This document shows positions 11,306 through 22,159 of a stretch of 31,883 nucleotides of DNA, piece after piece. Under the pieces are notes generated by a model, which was not told where the DNA came from, ran no database searches, and saw only the letters and a list, made by a program, of their open reading frames with translations. The stretch comes from Apostichopus parvimensis (Eukaryota > Echinodermata > Holothuroidea > Aspidochirotida > Stichopodidae), in the NCBI GenBank assembly GCA_000934455.1, contig KN888727.1, positions 1-31,883 of the forward strand, written 5' to 3'. Made by a program: the position numbers and the translations under genes. Every line of letters starts with the position of its first letter. Within the stretch, counting starts at the first letter, position 1.

Positions 11306-12518
11306 TTGGTGTTGTACATATTGTGGCAACTCTTTGTTCAGACCATTTGATGGGATTCACGGTAGCGTTGTGTAAAGGGTAAGGACAACACATCTGTGCT
11401 CTGGGGTTAACTAAATATTCAGTTACAAAATTACCAAACCGATCACTCCAAATAGAGGATAAAAAAGTTCAAGTTGAATTTTAGACGATTTATTCTCTTC
11501 TTCTCTCAAAAACAAAAAACAATGAATCGTTATGTAAAAAAAGTATTTAAGTTGATGGAGGTGATAAATTATACAGCTACATGGCCTGTTTATCAAAAAC
11601 ATCAAAGCTGGAATCCGCACCTAAAAAACTCGCCATGAAAAGTCCTATCTTTCTTTATAACGAAGTAAAATTAAGTGTCAAGTTACTTTCTATGTTATTA
11701 CAAGACGCTATCTTCCTTTCAGCAGGTGTGTCATTCATGGTATGCAAGACAATGGCGTGCACATGATTTCAAATGGTAGGGGACCAAATCCTAACTTCCC
11801 CAACTGAGTTGGGTATAGGGGCAATAACCCGGCGAGGATAAAAGAAAGTTTACTAGACATAGTCAATATGTGCATTCTAAGCCATATTTAGCCTCATGAT
11901 AAACGAGGCCTATAATTAGGTCTAAACGCAAGGCTGTGCTAATAAATACTGTTTATTATTAAGTGCGGTTGAAAAGAGCGTATACTGCCCATATTCTGGA
12001 TTTGCGCCTGCCGTCCTGGGCCCGAAAGGAGAGTCTATGATTCTCCACGACTGAAGGCTAAAACTTATCCTCCGACTGAACATTTTCCCCGCAACGGACA
12101 ATGGAGGTACATGCTATGCCATCCTTCCCGCCCCTCCTTTGCACACGCCATGATGATGCACGATGTGGCATTAACGTGTCATTCACCTGTTAGTATAGTT
12201 ATTTGAGTATCGGAGATTAAGGCTTGTGTTTATTTGTAAACCATGTCATTACTGCGTATCGTTTACCTCAGACATCCGACTGCAGCTTCATCTTCCCTTG
12301 GTAATCTTTTCGTCCTAACAGCTCAAATAACAAATGAAACTATAATTTGCATATCTTTATATGAAATATTATACTGTAACTATCATGTATCTCTGTAAAT
12401 CTTACTCAAGTTGACGGTACCGTATAGGTTCCGTCGACATGTATCTAATTTCGTGTAAGACTTTCATCCTAGCAACATAATAACTTTTCTGATATTGGTA
12501 ATAATATTTGTTATATAT
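10644..12518 (+). repeat. Complete second copy of a 1,875-bp tandem unit
   Basis: Runs from piece A (10644-10738) to piece B (12329-12518). It contains a C/T-rich stretch at 11080-11180, the ATC microsatellite at 11239-11305 and a short palindrome CCCAACTGAGTTGGG at 11799-11813. The long plus-strand ORF at 10818-11375 owes much of its length to the microsatellite, which reads as polyserine, and shows no known domain. No gene is called in this unit. Confidence 0.85.
11239..11305 (+). repeat. (ATC)n microsatellite
   Basis: About 22 uninterrupted TCA/ATC triplets. If the hidden first copy of the tandem unit carries the same array, this would explain why assembly failed there. Confidence 0.97.
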
Positions 12519-13585
12519 AGATATATATATAGGCTATATATAAAATGACCATTGCTATAAGGATTAGGCTGATCAAACATATGGCATGTTTCATATACAG
12601 CGTAAACTTAATTAATTGCATGCCTGCACTGGCAGCTGAAACACTCCAACAGGTCCTCTTTCTACGTCAAGGGCCGGGAATAATCAACATATAACGCTGA
12701 TTGTCTGTTCCATATTTGATCTTTGGTTCGTTGGCGCCAAATCGAGATGGACCGTGTATTTGTACCTGTTAGTTTTTATGGTCGATATGTTATTTCAATA
12801 AAGCGGTAAGACATTTTTTTAGACTATCATCTGTCTGCCATTTTAAATTTGGGATGCTTAAACCAGCCCTATTCCGTCACGAGTTTTGAAACGTAGATTT
12901 ACGGCTATTTGTTGTCGGCTCAATTTGTTTGAGGATTAGCAAATCACTCAAATGACACGAAGAGAAAATCGGTAATTCTAAAAAAATAATTTTTAAACTA
13001 TACAAAAAAAGAAGAAAGAGAAAGCCCTAGTTGAAACGAATTTTCATATTCTAGGTTTTACTTCGCGTTTATTTTTGACATATATACGATATAGGCCTTT
13101 AGGCCTCCTCAAATATATGAAGTGTGAAATTGCTACAATTGACGGAACCCGTTTCATCACTCATAATGCATATATGAACTTTGATAAACGCTGGTGAAGG
13201 CAAAATCAGGGTCATGCACGACAGTGGAAACAGATAATGGTGACAAAAATCATTACAAATAAAAAATGATTTACAAAGCTTAGAAGTGGAAAAACGTTGA
13301 CATACAATAGTTTGAAGTTAATGCTTCAAAACATTATACTTCTAACCTTTGGAAAACAAATTAGACAGCTGCGCGGAGAATAAATACATCTGTATTTACA
13401 TAAGCATTTCGTTCAAAGGATAAGTTTGTCTGAGATGATCGCAGCTTTCAGCAATCATTGTCTTTGGATAATTACTGCACATTATTCTACTAATGATTTC
13501 AACTTCCTCCTGTTATTAGCCTACTACAGCATAATATAGACTACAATTAAAGGGACGCTCAGATGTTACAACATACGTCATAATA
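12519..13585 (+). other. 5' flank of the zinc transporter
   Basis: Starts with a TA-rich run and carries no supported ORF. It lies between the tandem duplication and the start codon at 13586 and should contain the transporter promoter. I could not identify a core promoter or a noncoding first exon with confidence. Confidence 0.5.
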
Positions 13586-14629
13586 ATGGAAATTTTAGTT
13601 ACCAAACTGATTTCCTCGGGTGTCCTATTCGCTCTAGTTTTCATATGCGGAGGATTACCTTTAATTCTGATCCAATGTTTTCGTGATAGTCAAAGTAGTC
13701 GAGAGCGTAAGTCATCAGCCTCTGGTGGAAAGTATTGTACTGGACGTAGTAATTTTTGGGACTTACAACATGTTCTTGGTGCCTTGAATAGTTTCGCGGG
13801 TGGTGTTTTCCTGGCTACATGCTTGTTAGATCTTCTTCCTGAGGCTAGGGAAGCCATCGACGAAAATGAAATTGAGGTGGAATTTTTCAAAGATTACCCT
13901 CTAGCCGAGCTTGGCGTCATTTTTGGTGTTGTATTACTTCTAATTACCGAGCTTTGCATCGAACGATGTACTCAAAAATTTCTTGAAAGGCAAGATGAAT
14001 GTGCAACGCTTGCATATGATCCATGTCACTGTATCGCCACCCAGAATGAAGGTGTGGACGGACTGGAGCCAACCGATGACTTCGGAGTAGAATCAACGCC
14101 AGAATCACCATTGATGAAACCACTGAACGACGACGATGAGCCATCAAACCACCCCGATAAAAGACCGTCTATCAGTTTTAGAATGTTAGCCTTAGTCATT
14201 GCCTTATCTTTTCATTCAATATTTGATGGTCTTGCTATCGGATTGCAGAGCAATCTTCAATCTCTACTCGAAGTATTTGTCGCAATTTCAGTGCATAAAT
14301 CGGTGTTTGCTTTCAGCCTCGGTATCCGGCTATCGGAGACTCGCAAATGTACCGACGATCCTGTATACCTTTACTTGTTCGGTTTTGCAGCAGCTACCCC
14401 TATCGGCATAACAGTTGGTATTTTGATTGAGCATTTAGCGACAGGTTTACCCGGTGGTCACATCATCGTCGGGATACTGCAATCTTTGGCGACGGGAACA
14501 TTGATGTATGTTACATTCTTCGAAATACTTCCAGAAGAACTTCGATTTAAGGGATCCTTGTTACGATTTTTGTCGCTGTTTTTCGGGGTCGGAATTATTG
14601 CTTTCCTCATAGGTTACTTCGCTGAGTAG
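13586..14629 (+). CDS. SLC39A1: ZIP-family zinc transporter, SLC39A1-like, single exon
   Basis: 347 residues without introns. Zinc (and related metal) importer of the ZIPII group (SLC39A1/2/3), normally in the plasma membrane. Eight membrane segments can be placed at about residues 4-30, 62-84, 105-124, 198-221, 227-250, 261-282, 292-314 and 323-344. The signature AGGVFLATCLLDLLPE (71-86) is almost the same as in human ZIP1. TM4 carries HSIFDGLAIGLQ (210-221) and TM5 carries HK (237-238), the metal-site helices. TM7 has TGTLMYVTFFEILPEEL (303-319), again as in ZIP1. The cytoplasmic loop between TM3 and TM4 (about 125-197) is acidic with few histidines. In the TM4 motif position 214 is Asp where most ZIPII members have Glu. 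The start is placed just before TM1, as usual for the family. ZIP1, ZIP2 and ZIP3 cannot be separated with certainty; ZIP1 is the best fit. Confidence 0.95.
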   Translation: MEILVTKLISSGVLFALVFICGGLPLILIQCFRDSQSSRERKSSASGGKYCTGRSNFWDLQHVLGALNSFAGGVFLATCLLDLLPEAREAIDENEIEVEFFKDYPLAELGVIFGVVLLLITELCIERCTQKFLERQDECATLAYDPCHCIATQNEGVDGLEPTDDFGVESTPESPLMKPLNDDDEPSNHPDKRPSISFRMLALVIALSFHSIFDGLAIGLQSNLQSLLEVFVAISVHKSVFAFSLGIRLSETRKCTDDPVYLYLFGFAAATPIGITVGILIEHLATGLPGGHIIVGILQSLATGTLMYVTFFEILPEELRFKGSLLRFLSLFFGVGIIAFLIGYFAE

Positions 14630-15050
14630 CATATCAGATATTAAACTCTAGACCATTCACGGGAACAATGGGAAACTTTGCTATAAACACTAATTGGCGA
14701 TGTTATATTATTTGAAGGAAGACGAAGTTGTGAAGACTGAGTCTGAGACTGAGTCGTGTCTTAATGCAATAACTTTCCTCCATGACTCGAGTCACTGTAT
14801 ATTTATATGGGGCACATAAAGCCTATATGAAGCCCATTCCAGTCAATACTCTAGGTGCATACAATGGCGTACCAACGAGCAACAAAGCCCCGGTGCGGCA
14901 ATGGAAATCTGGCCACAAAGGAGAGTTGACATTCATCCAAACCCAACCATGGTTAGGGCTCCAGGGAGCATTCTTTTTATCTGGCACATCTAGACGCCAG
15001 GATATTACACTCTCAAACGTTTTGTGTGTGAGCAGGATTTCATTTTGGCC

Positions 15051-15056
15051 AATAAA
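15051..15056 (+). terminator. Possible polyadenylation signal of the zinc transporter
   Basis: AATAAA about 420 bases after the stop codon. It is the first canonical hexamer I noticed downstream, so a 3' UTR of roughly 0.45 kb is plausible. There is no transcript evidence. Confidence 0.35.
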
Positions 15057-15312
15057 CGCAGACTCAGTGGGTACTATGTTTTTGTCGTAATTAAGTTTGT
15101 CACCATCCACCCCTCCCCCACTTTGGGGAACCCGGGCGGTCGCACTGGTCGCATCGTCCTATATCATGATAGTTTATACGCCACTGCTTCAACTGGTTCA
15201 AACGAGGGTTAAATATGAACGGCATCGTATGCATGTGAACTGATAAATTACACAAAAGGTGTACAATTTGATGCATGCCTATTATCATACAGCACCGCCA
15301 TTATCAGCACCA

Positions 15313-15338
15313 GGGAAGGGGAAAAGGGGGGGGAGGGG
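15313..15338 (+). other. G-quadruplex-forming sequence
   Basis: Four runs of at least three Gs separated by one to four bases. It meets the usual sequence rule for a G-quadruplex. Function is unknown. Confidence 0.6.
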
Positions 15339-15850
15339 AAACAATAGACAATATTCATGATATTTGAATAGATGTGTGTCAGTTAGTCAGTGAAATACTT
15401 ATAATATAATATCTGGGTCTAAAGTTTAAATTTCAGTCTAATGTTAGGAATTAAGTTTATTTTTATTATTATTTGTGATATGTTTATTGATTTACGTTTC
15501 TCTCTCATATGTTCTGTCAAATACGTTCACTTTAAAACAAAACATGTGATTTGTGAGAAAAGTTCATTGACCCGAAAAGTGAAATTGACTTGAACCTTGA
15601 GTTCACACCTTTTGGCATAAAAAAAAAACATATAGGCCTATATGAACGTTACAAAGTTTCGGTTATAGCAGATTAGGTTAACTTGAGAATTTATTTAGAC
15701 CAATTGAATGTATGTTGGTTGTGTATTTGTTTGGAAAATTTGCTTGTGGTGCATCGTCCGGACCAGGAGCGGATTGACCAAACTAGGTTTGCAACCGGTG
15801 CACCACAGGGTCCGAAGGGCCGTCCGGGTTAACAATCCGGCAAAAAGGCT

Positions 15851-16123
15851 TCAACTTTCTCTTGGGTCGCGAAAGATGATAGTTTCATCCAAGGTGACAA
15901 ATGTGTCGCTGGCTTGAAGGCCAACGCCGCCACTTGCATCACTCAGTTGCCAGTAGCATTTACCTTGAAGGACCAGTACAGCACCTCTGTGCGACACATG
16001 TGACTGTTGTGTAATAACGTTGATACGATATCCTTTCTGAGAGCAGAGAGGGCATTTGATGTGTCTCGTATGTGACTTTAAAGAACTTTTGTTACCTGTT
16101 ATCATTACTTGTATCACGTTCAT
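15851..16123 (-). CDS. Unclassified 90-codon ORF, perhaps transposon-derived
   Basis: Reads MNVIQVMITGNKSSLKSHTR at the start, with a single CPLC pair of cysteines in the middle and ending TIIFRDPRES. The surrounding 15.75-16.1 kb is more GC-rich than its neighbours and does not look like the adjacent intergenic DNA, which hints at a mobile-element remnant. I do not recognise the family, and it may be noncoding. Confidence 0.18.
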   Translation of the reverse strand: MNVIQVMITGNKSSLKSHTRHIKCPLCSQKGYRINVITQQSHVSHRGAVLVLQGKCYWQLSDASGGVGLQASDTFVTLDETIIFRDPRES

Positions 16124-17489
16124 AGCAAATATTGGCGGTTTGGGGTTTATTGCAACGTATTATGATTATGGTTATATTTCTACTGTTTTTTATTCTACTT
16201 TAATGGTAATTTTGGGTTTCGAGTAAGAACTTCTGCACTACAAATCAACTTAAGTACAGTATTTTCATTTCATCTGGTGTGTTAAGCAAATGTGTGTTCT
16301 GAATATATGTGGGAAAAAAGCTTTTGCTTTTTTGTTTTTTCTCCAGCTTTCTGACTGACTCCTGTTAGTATAGGCAAGTACCCTGAAATCAGGTTTTTCC
16401 TCTACCACATGGGAGGGGGAGGGGAAAGGGAGGAGTGGGTGAATGGGATAGTTAAGTCTTCAGTAAAGCTTGAGGAGTTGTACTAGGGGAGGGGAGGAGA
16501 TAAGGAGGGATTATAGGAGCCAACTAGATTAATACAGTTGGTGTTCTGATTCCCTATGTATATTTTGACCATATGTAAATAATTGTTCATCTTGTGTTAT
16601 AGTCATGTAATATAATTTGTTTCCATATCAAAATTACCAAAACAAAACTATGAGAGACAGAGGAATAATCATGCCATAAACCATGGTAGAATAATACACA
16701 TGTATTATCATAAACACACAATATATATTACATGTCGAGTTGGCCAAGTAGGTAATGGCTCCATGCATTCCACAGAACTATTTATCCTATCACATTAACA
16801 GTCATTTAAAGAGGTAGCTACTGCAGTATATTCAGTGGTATCAACAAAGTTGAGAACAAGCCTTAACAGTATACATGACAATGGCAATTATTAAGACTTT
16901 GTGAGAACCTAGTTCTTTTAAATTTCTTCAAATGTGCAAACCTAAGAAGGCTTGATACTTGTTTTAATCACAACAGGATATTGTTCATAGTGCAGACTAC
17001 GATGAAAACAGGGGAAATATATCAATTAGATAGAATAGTTAATTGGCACATTAAATAATTAGGAAAGTAGAATTAGAAAGGATAATGAGCAGTAATGGAC
17101 ACTTTCTAAAGATTTGGAGCTTTCATTATGACATTCAAGCAGCTTGATAAATATCATCTTTTACTCTGAAAGTGTTTTGCCTGACGTGAGAGGTTATACT
17201 ACAAATGCAAAGAGCTGTTATAAACTCAGGTACAAGAAATCTTTGGCCAGAGAGAATTTTTTCAAATCTCTTTACAAATCAAACCAATACTGTACACACA
17301 TTTTAGAGCCTTGGAGAGAAAACTGCTTATTTCATCACTTCATATTTTTATAGATATGATATTTTTAAAGGTTCGTCTTCAAATATGTTCTGTACTGACA
17401 TACCTTATTTACCCAGAATGACAAAATGCATTGAAAAGAATCCATGCTCTGTATCTTGAGATATAGTGTTTACAGTATTTTCAGTGTTT

Positions 17490-17656
17490 GACCGCTGGGA
17501 ACCCCAGATGACCTTTGACCTCCACCAGAACCTAAACCAATAGGGTTCTTCCTTTCAATATGGGGCATCCACATGCAAAGTATCAGGTTGATCGAAGTTA
17601 CCCTTCTTGAGATATCATGTTTACAAGCTAGGTATCACAAACACACACACACACCA
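17490..17656 (+). repeat. Dispersed repeat, related copy with CA tail
   Basis: Contains GACCTTTGACCTCCACCAG, CCAATAGGGTTCTTCC, GGGGCATCCACATGC and then CTTGAGATATCATGTTTACA followed by ATCACAAACACACACACAC. The order (GGGGCATC, GAGATA, TGTTTACAAGC, CA tail) matches the copies at 4.9-5.4 kb. I recognise the pattern as a common repeat of marine invertebrate genomes but cannot name the family. Confidence 0.6.
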
Positions 17657-18765
17657 GAATTGCATAGGTTTCTCATCTCATTTAAACCAACAAGCCCATT
17701 TTCAGGATGGCAACTACTATCTTTTAGTTATTTTCAAACAAGTTTACCATGCTTTCAATGCTTGTTTTAAAACAAAGATGTCATACTTTATAACAGCATT
17801 GTATTGAAAATCAGTCCACTACGTATAAATTTCTCACCCAAAGTATCTCATTTCATGGACAGAACAGGCGTGACCGTGACAACCCGCATCTGACCGGATT
17901 TCACATCCAGGGAAGACAGTAAATTGATACCGTGCTATCATATCATATTTAGACTGATGTTATTCAGTGTAACATTACTCTTACTAGTACAACTGCTATA
18001 CTCCCCACACTCGGATGCAAAGAGATTTCCATATTAGCTTCACTATATTTGAAAGTGAATTGAGTCAAACTCATAAAAATAAAAAGGAATGTTCATTTTC
18101 AATAGTTTTACTTCTTCAGTTCGTGTCAATCCGGGAAAATTTCTATGAGAGCAAAACATAGCTACATGAAAACAAAGTTTGCGAGAAATAATTACATCAC
18201 AACTAACATTACTCATTGTAAACAGCAAACCTATAACACTCTAGAAATGGTATCACCTTAAAGGTATTCACACCATGTGACAAAAACATTTTGCATAAAG
18301 TAGTACATTATAAGAATGGATAAATGCGATGTAATGCAACGTAACCATGCAGCAACATATTTGCAACAAGGTGAAACGTGGAATTTCAAGTACTGTTTGT
18401 ACCAGTCCTTACTTTCACTGTTTGCATTATATACATATACAATATAATAAACAATGTCACTTTCTTAAGCAATGAATAATGTCCAACCAATTCACAAAAA
18501 CAAATTAATGGATATTGTCCCCTGTACTTTCCATTTCAATAGAAATTATGTCAGTAAATGAAGAACATAAAAACTGGCCGGGAAATTATAAACAAACTTA
18601 AGATTAAGAAGAGTTAAGAAATTTTGGGGCTAGAATAGGATTGGCACCAAACACTGCAAGGTTAAAGGTCATGTCGATGACAAATATTTTCTGATCATTT
18701 TGCAACTCGAAGCATCCATATGGATGTTACATTTACAGAAACATGTTTATCCATGAAAAAAGTGG

Positions 18766-18771
18766 TTTATT
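18766..18771 (-). terminator. Possible CCDC124 polyadenylation signal
   Basis: AATAAA on the minus strand about 430 bases after the CCDC124 stop. It is the nearest canonical hexamer I noticed on that strand. The assignment is by position only. Confidence 0.35.
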
Positions 18772-19201
18772 GATTTTGCTATTGGTTTTTGATTGCATCT
18801 ATTTGATCAATGTGTTTCAAGTATCATGTGTTTGTACAGGAAACTAAGGAGATGGCAACTGAAGTATTATATCATGAGTGTATAAATCTCTTGCTCTTTA
18901 CTACTATACTCTATCACCATAACAGGTCTCCTTCTGGAAGAACTTCTCTAAAAATATTTGAGTACCACACCTTGTACACTCACCACTACCGCTTTTTAGA
19001 GTGAGCCTTCTTTGCAAAATTGCTCCAGCCAATTAAACAATATGTAAAAGAAAGATTATAAAAGCTTCTAGACATTGCATTCCTGAATGTATTGTCAGCT
19101 TACTTTACTGGTAGACTTCTAACACTGTAAGCACCAGTGAAGGGCTTTATAATAGTTTCATCCATCCTCTGACTACACCATAGACTGTTCACTGGTCGGT
19201 G

Positions 19202-19388
19202 TCATCTTTGGTTTAGCGGGTTCTCTGGTGACTTCATCCAGTCCTTTTTGAGCATTTGCTTTAATTGCGACAAGCGAAGATTGGGATTTTCCGCTTTAAG
19301 GCGGGGTAGGTTCACTTCTTCAAAAGCAGCATAAGCTGCCTTCATTCTCCTCTCAGGGTGCATGTCTTTGGGTGCATCATCGTTGACA
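19202..19388 (-). CDS. CCDC124: CCDC124 coding exon 4 and stop
   Basis: 187 nt including the TGA. It completes codon 153 (Gly) and contains the strongest family signature: HPERRMKAAYAAFEE, LPRLKAENPNLRLSQLKQ and SPENPLNQR. The human protein goes on for about eight residues (AVPFNAPK) after the equivalent NQR, whereas here the stop follows at once, giving 214 residues against 223 in human. The acceptor is GCTTACACAG. The gene converges on the zinc transporter. Confidence 0.96.
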
Positions 19389-19735
19389 CTGTGTAAGCAG
19401 AGTACCATAATAGAGGTTGCATGAGCAAGCACATTAAGATGACCAACTGAGCCTATTAGTGTAATACTAGCACAAGTGGTCATCCACTTGCAATTTATAC
19501 CTGATTCAGAACATTTCTGAGTGACTTCCATTAATTTGCTAACCAATACATGCTAAGCCATGGACTTGAGCAACAGAATTGTCTACTGGCAAATGTTTTA
19601 ACCCTAGAGCTTTATACCCATTGTGGATGGAAATAGTTTTATAAGTCATTGAAAGATGGATAATGCAATCTACTTTATTTGTGTCTTAAACTTCTTCCAG
19701 GTTATACAGTAAGACTTAACTCTGCATCCCTCTGG

Positions 19736-19748
19736 CCCCCCCCCCCCC
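19736..19748 (+). repeat. Poly-C run (13)
   Basis: Homopolymer inside CCDC124 intron 3. Similar runs are an 11-G run at 28538-28548 and a 15-C run at 31471-31485. Their lengths are likely to be unreliable in the assembly. Confidence 0.9.
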
Positions 19749-20246
19749 AGAAATAAACATGTCTCCCACATGGTGCTCTCTGACAGAAAATGTCCAACAT
19801 GCTTGATAGACCCTTATACTCCCCTGGCCAAATTTATACTTGAGAGTTGTATTAGTACTGTTACATCTTACACCATACATGAGCACAAATTGTGCTTTAT
19901 GCAAGTCACAACCATTCTTTAATGCTAGACAAACTTCAGATTAATTTTCAGATAAAACATTAATGTTCAGCCCCTAGCCTACAAATTTTCACAGGAAATA
20001 TCAAATTGCCTAAACTAGTGTACATGAAAATCTCAAGGCTTAACTTGTTGTTGTCATTTGGCTCACTACTGAAGATTTGCACAATTTTGGGGGTGCAGAG
20101 ATAAATTTCTTAGTGGTTGCCAATAATGTTAGGAAGTGCACTATTAAACATCATTTTGGTGTGCAACTAGGTCATATATTGCTCTTATTAATGATATGAA
20201 ACTAGCTGCTATATATACAATTTTTTTTCTAAAGTCGGTGTCTTAC

Positions 20247-20388
20247 CCAAGAACTGCTATAGCATCCTCCACATTCCTGGCTTCTTCCATGCCTTCTGCC
20301 TTGGCCTGCGCAACTGCAATGTTCACATTTTCCTCTAGTTGGACATCCAAATGAGTTGGAGTATTCTGCTTTCTCGCTTCTGCTTCAG
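20247..20388 (-). CDS. CCDC124: CCDC124 coding exon 3
   Basis: 142 nt completing residue 106 (Ala), covering residues 107-152 and giving two bases of codon 153. It carries LDVQLEENVN and RNVEDAIAVL, equivalent to LEVPLEENVN and RTIEDAIAVL in human CCDC124, which marks the start of the most conserved C-terminal region. The acceptor is GAAACAG and the donor GTAAGA (20246-20241), phase 2. The weak pyrimidine tract at the acceptor is offset by exact frame agreement on both sides. Confidence 0.95.
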
Positions 20389-21241
20389 CTGTTTCAAGGT
20401 TAAAGTAATTAATTTGATAGATTTGATTGCAGCATTGAATAGAAAGGAAAGAGGTTTGAAGGTCCATATTGCATTTATTTGGAATTTTGAGCATCCCATT
20501 ATCACTTATATTCATTTACATATCAGCAACTTGCGATTGATGAAAGAGATTACTGTGATAGAATGTGTACTCGGCGAACCTTATTAACCTTTTCGTAAAA
20601 CTTGACAATTTTGTTGACCCAAAAAATAATGCATGCACAGCCTTTCTTATTCATATTTTAAATCAACCAATCAAATCATCTCTACCACATGACATCAGAC
20701 AATAACAACTGCCTCTTTGGCTAGGCCTGTACTACTAGATGTAACTGAGTCATGCATTTTGACATAATCCACGGTATGTTCTGAAAATTTGTTCTAAAAA
20801 TTTCAATTTAACGTGTTGTTCAAATTGACCATCGGTGTGTGGGTCGATTCATGATTGACAACATGTTATAGCATAGTCAGTCATTTTCGACATTGAGCTT
20901 GGATTTTCCGTAAACTAATGATGGTTTTGGTCATGATTTCTTTGTTTATTTTGTAAATTTTGAACTTGTGTTAAGTTTCATTTTACATGTTAACGGTTTT
21001 AATTTCTAATTGGAAAGCCGTTTAGTGTTGCTAAATAAACAGATTTTCAACATTTGCAGGTTATTAAGATGATTCTCACAGCTGGGTTAGATTATGTGGA
21101 GGCGGTACAAGTTTCTTTGTCTAAAACAGCCTTATGAAAGTGATTTCCAAAATATTTGAACGAATCTTTCAAGAAAATTATCATCATTGCATTACATTAC
21201 ATTATAATAGAAAAAATGCAAGATTGCAAAATGCTTTTCAC

Positions 21242-21398
21242 CTTTTTGGGCTGCAATTTGATTGGCAACAACCTGAGCCCTTGTCAGCTTCGATGGTTTT
21301 ACTGGTTTTCCCTTGATTATCTCTTCTTCTTCTTCGAGAAGTTTCTTATTCTCATTCTTTCTTGCTAAATCTTCCAGTCTCTTCTTCTCCTTGTCCTC
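21242..21398 (-). CDS. CCDC124: CCDC124 coding exon 2
   Basis: 157 nt: residues 54-105 plus the first base of codon 106. It begins EDKEKKRLEDLARKNENKK after a TTTACAG acceptor and ends at a GTGAAA donor (21241-21236), phase 1. It is rich in Glu and Lys, with a predicted long helix. The run of five Glu (LLEEEEEIIKG) and the KLTRAQ motif match the family, which has LLEEED and KVTRAQ in human. Confidence 0.95.
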
Positions 21399-22000
21399 CT
21401 GTAAATGAAAATCAAGAGAAATAAACATCATTACATCAAATTTCATCCTGCTAAGTACAGTCATGATGAATGCACCAATTTACAAGTTGTAAAAACATTT
21501 CAAATTTTGGCAAAATTTGGGTCCCTAGTTGCTTCTGTATGTCTTGTGACACTATCAAGTATTGGCAAGACATTGTCTTCATATTTCCAGGGAGAAAAGT
21601 GCCTTGTGCAGCGTGATACTGTCAACATAAATATACTACAAGAATGAACCTCACAATGTTCTATTAATAAAAAAAATGAGTGTTTGATGTTATACAAAAA
21701 TGGTGGATTTGATTTACTAATAATGTTCTGAATCTGAAATGACTTCCAATATTGAAGTAGAATTACTTATCATGATTCACTTAAATAGTCCAGTTTATCT
21801 AAGGTCTTTTGTCTTCACTCTAGTACTGAGAAAATGGATAGTCACTGAGGTCGTCATTCATTTTCTTGCAAATAAAAGTTTTTTAATTCTGAGATGCAGA
21901 CTATGGTATTGACAAAATTAAGTCACAACTTACTCACAGTGCACTCAAAGTCAGATTCCAGTACACACTGTTTGAAGGGTAGAACATTGTAGATACTTAC

Positions 22001-22159
22001 CTTCCGTTGCTGTTTCTTGGCAAGTTGCCGATTATCATCTCTCCAAGCAGCATCTTCCTTCTCTTTGTCTGACTTTGCCTTTTCAGCTGCTTTCGCATCA
22101 GCTTTGCGAGCTCTGGCCTGCACAGCTTTAGTATTTTCAGTTGGAAACTTCTTTGGCAT
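22001..22159 (-). CDS. CCDC124: CCDC124 coding exon 1
   Basis: 53 codons starting MPKKFPTENTKAVQARARKA, the conserved CCDC124/Lso2 N-terminus, and ending KKQQRK before the donor GTAAGT (22000-21995), phase 0. The four exons give a 214-residue protein. Family role: a small, highly charged coiled-coil protein that binds the ribosome near the tRNA and GTPase-centre region and protects idle 80S ribosomes for restart. The vertebrate protein is also reported at the centrosome and midbody. The N-terminal basic helix is the ribosome-contacting part in known structures and is intact here. An acceptor-like CAG at 22195-22193 may start this exon with 33 nt of 5' UTR, implying an upstream noncoding exon, but this is not certain. 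Confidence 0.96.

Larger units (their letters stand above)
14630..18765. other. Gene-poor interval between ZIP and CCDC124
   Basis: The two genes converge on this interval. It holds the possible transporter 3' UTR, G-rich runs (15313-15338 and about 16409-16518), an unclassified minus-strand ORF (15851-16123) and the dispersed repeat at 17.5 kb. The overlapping ORFs on both strands at 14782-15110 have no recognisable domain. Nothing else is supported. Confidence 0.6.

Noticed and set aside
10818..11375. Longest ORF in the intergenic region (185 codons, plus strand)
   Set aside because: Much of its length is polyserine from the ATC microsatellite and low-complexity C/T sequence; no domain and no sign of conservation.
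14782..15110. Overlapping ORFs of about 100 codons on both strands after the ZIP gene
   Set aside because: They lie in the probable 3' UTR, with a polyadenylation signal inside, and match nothing I recognise.
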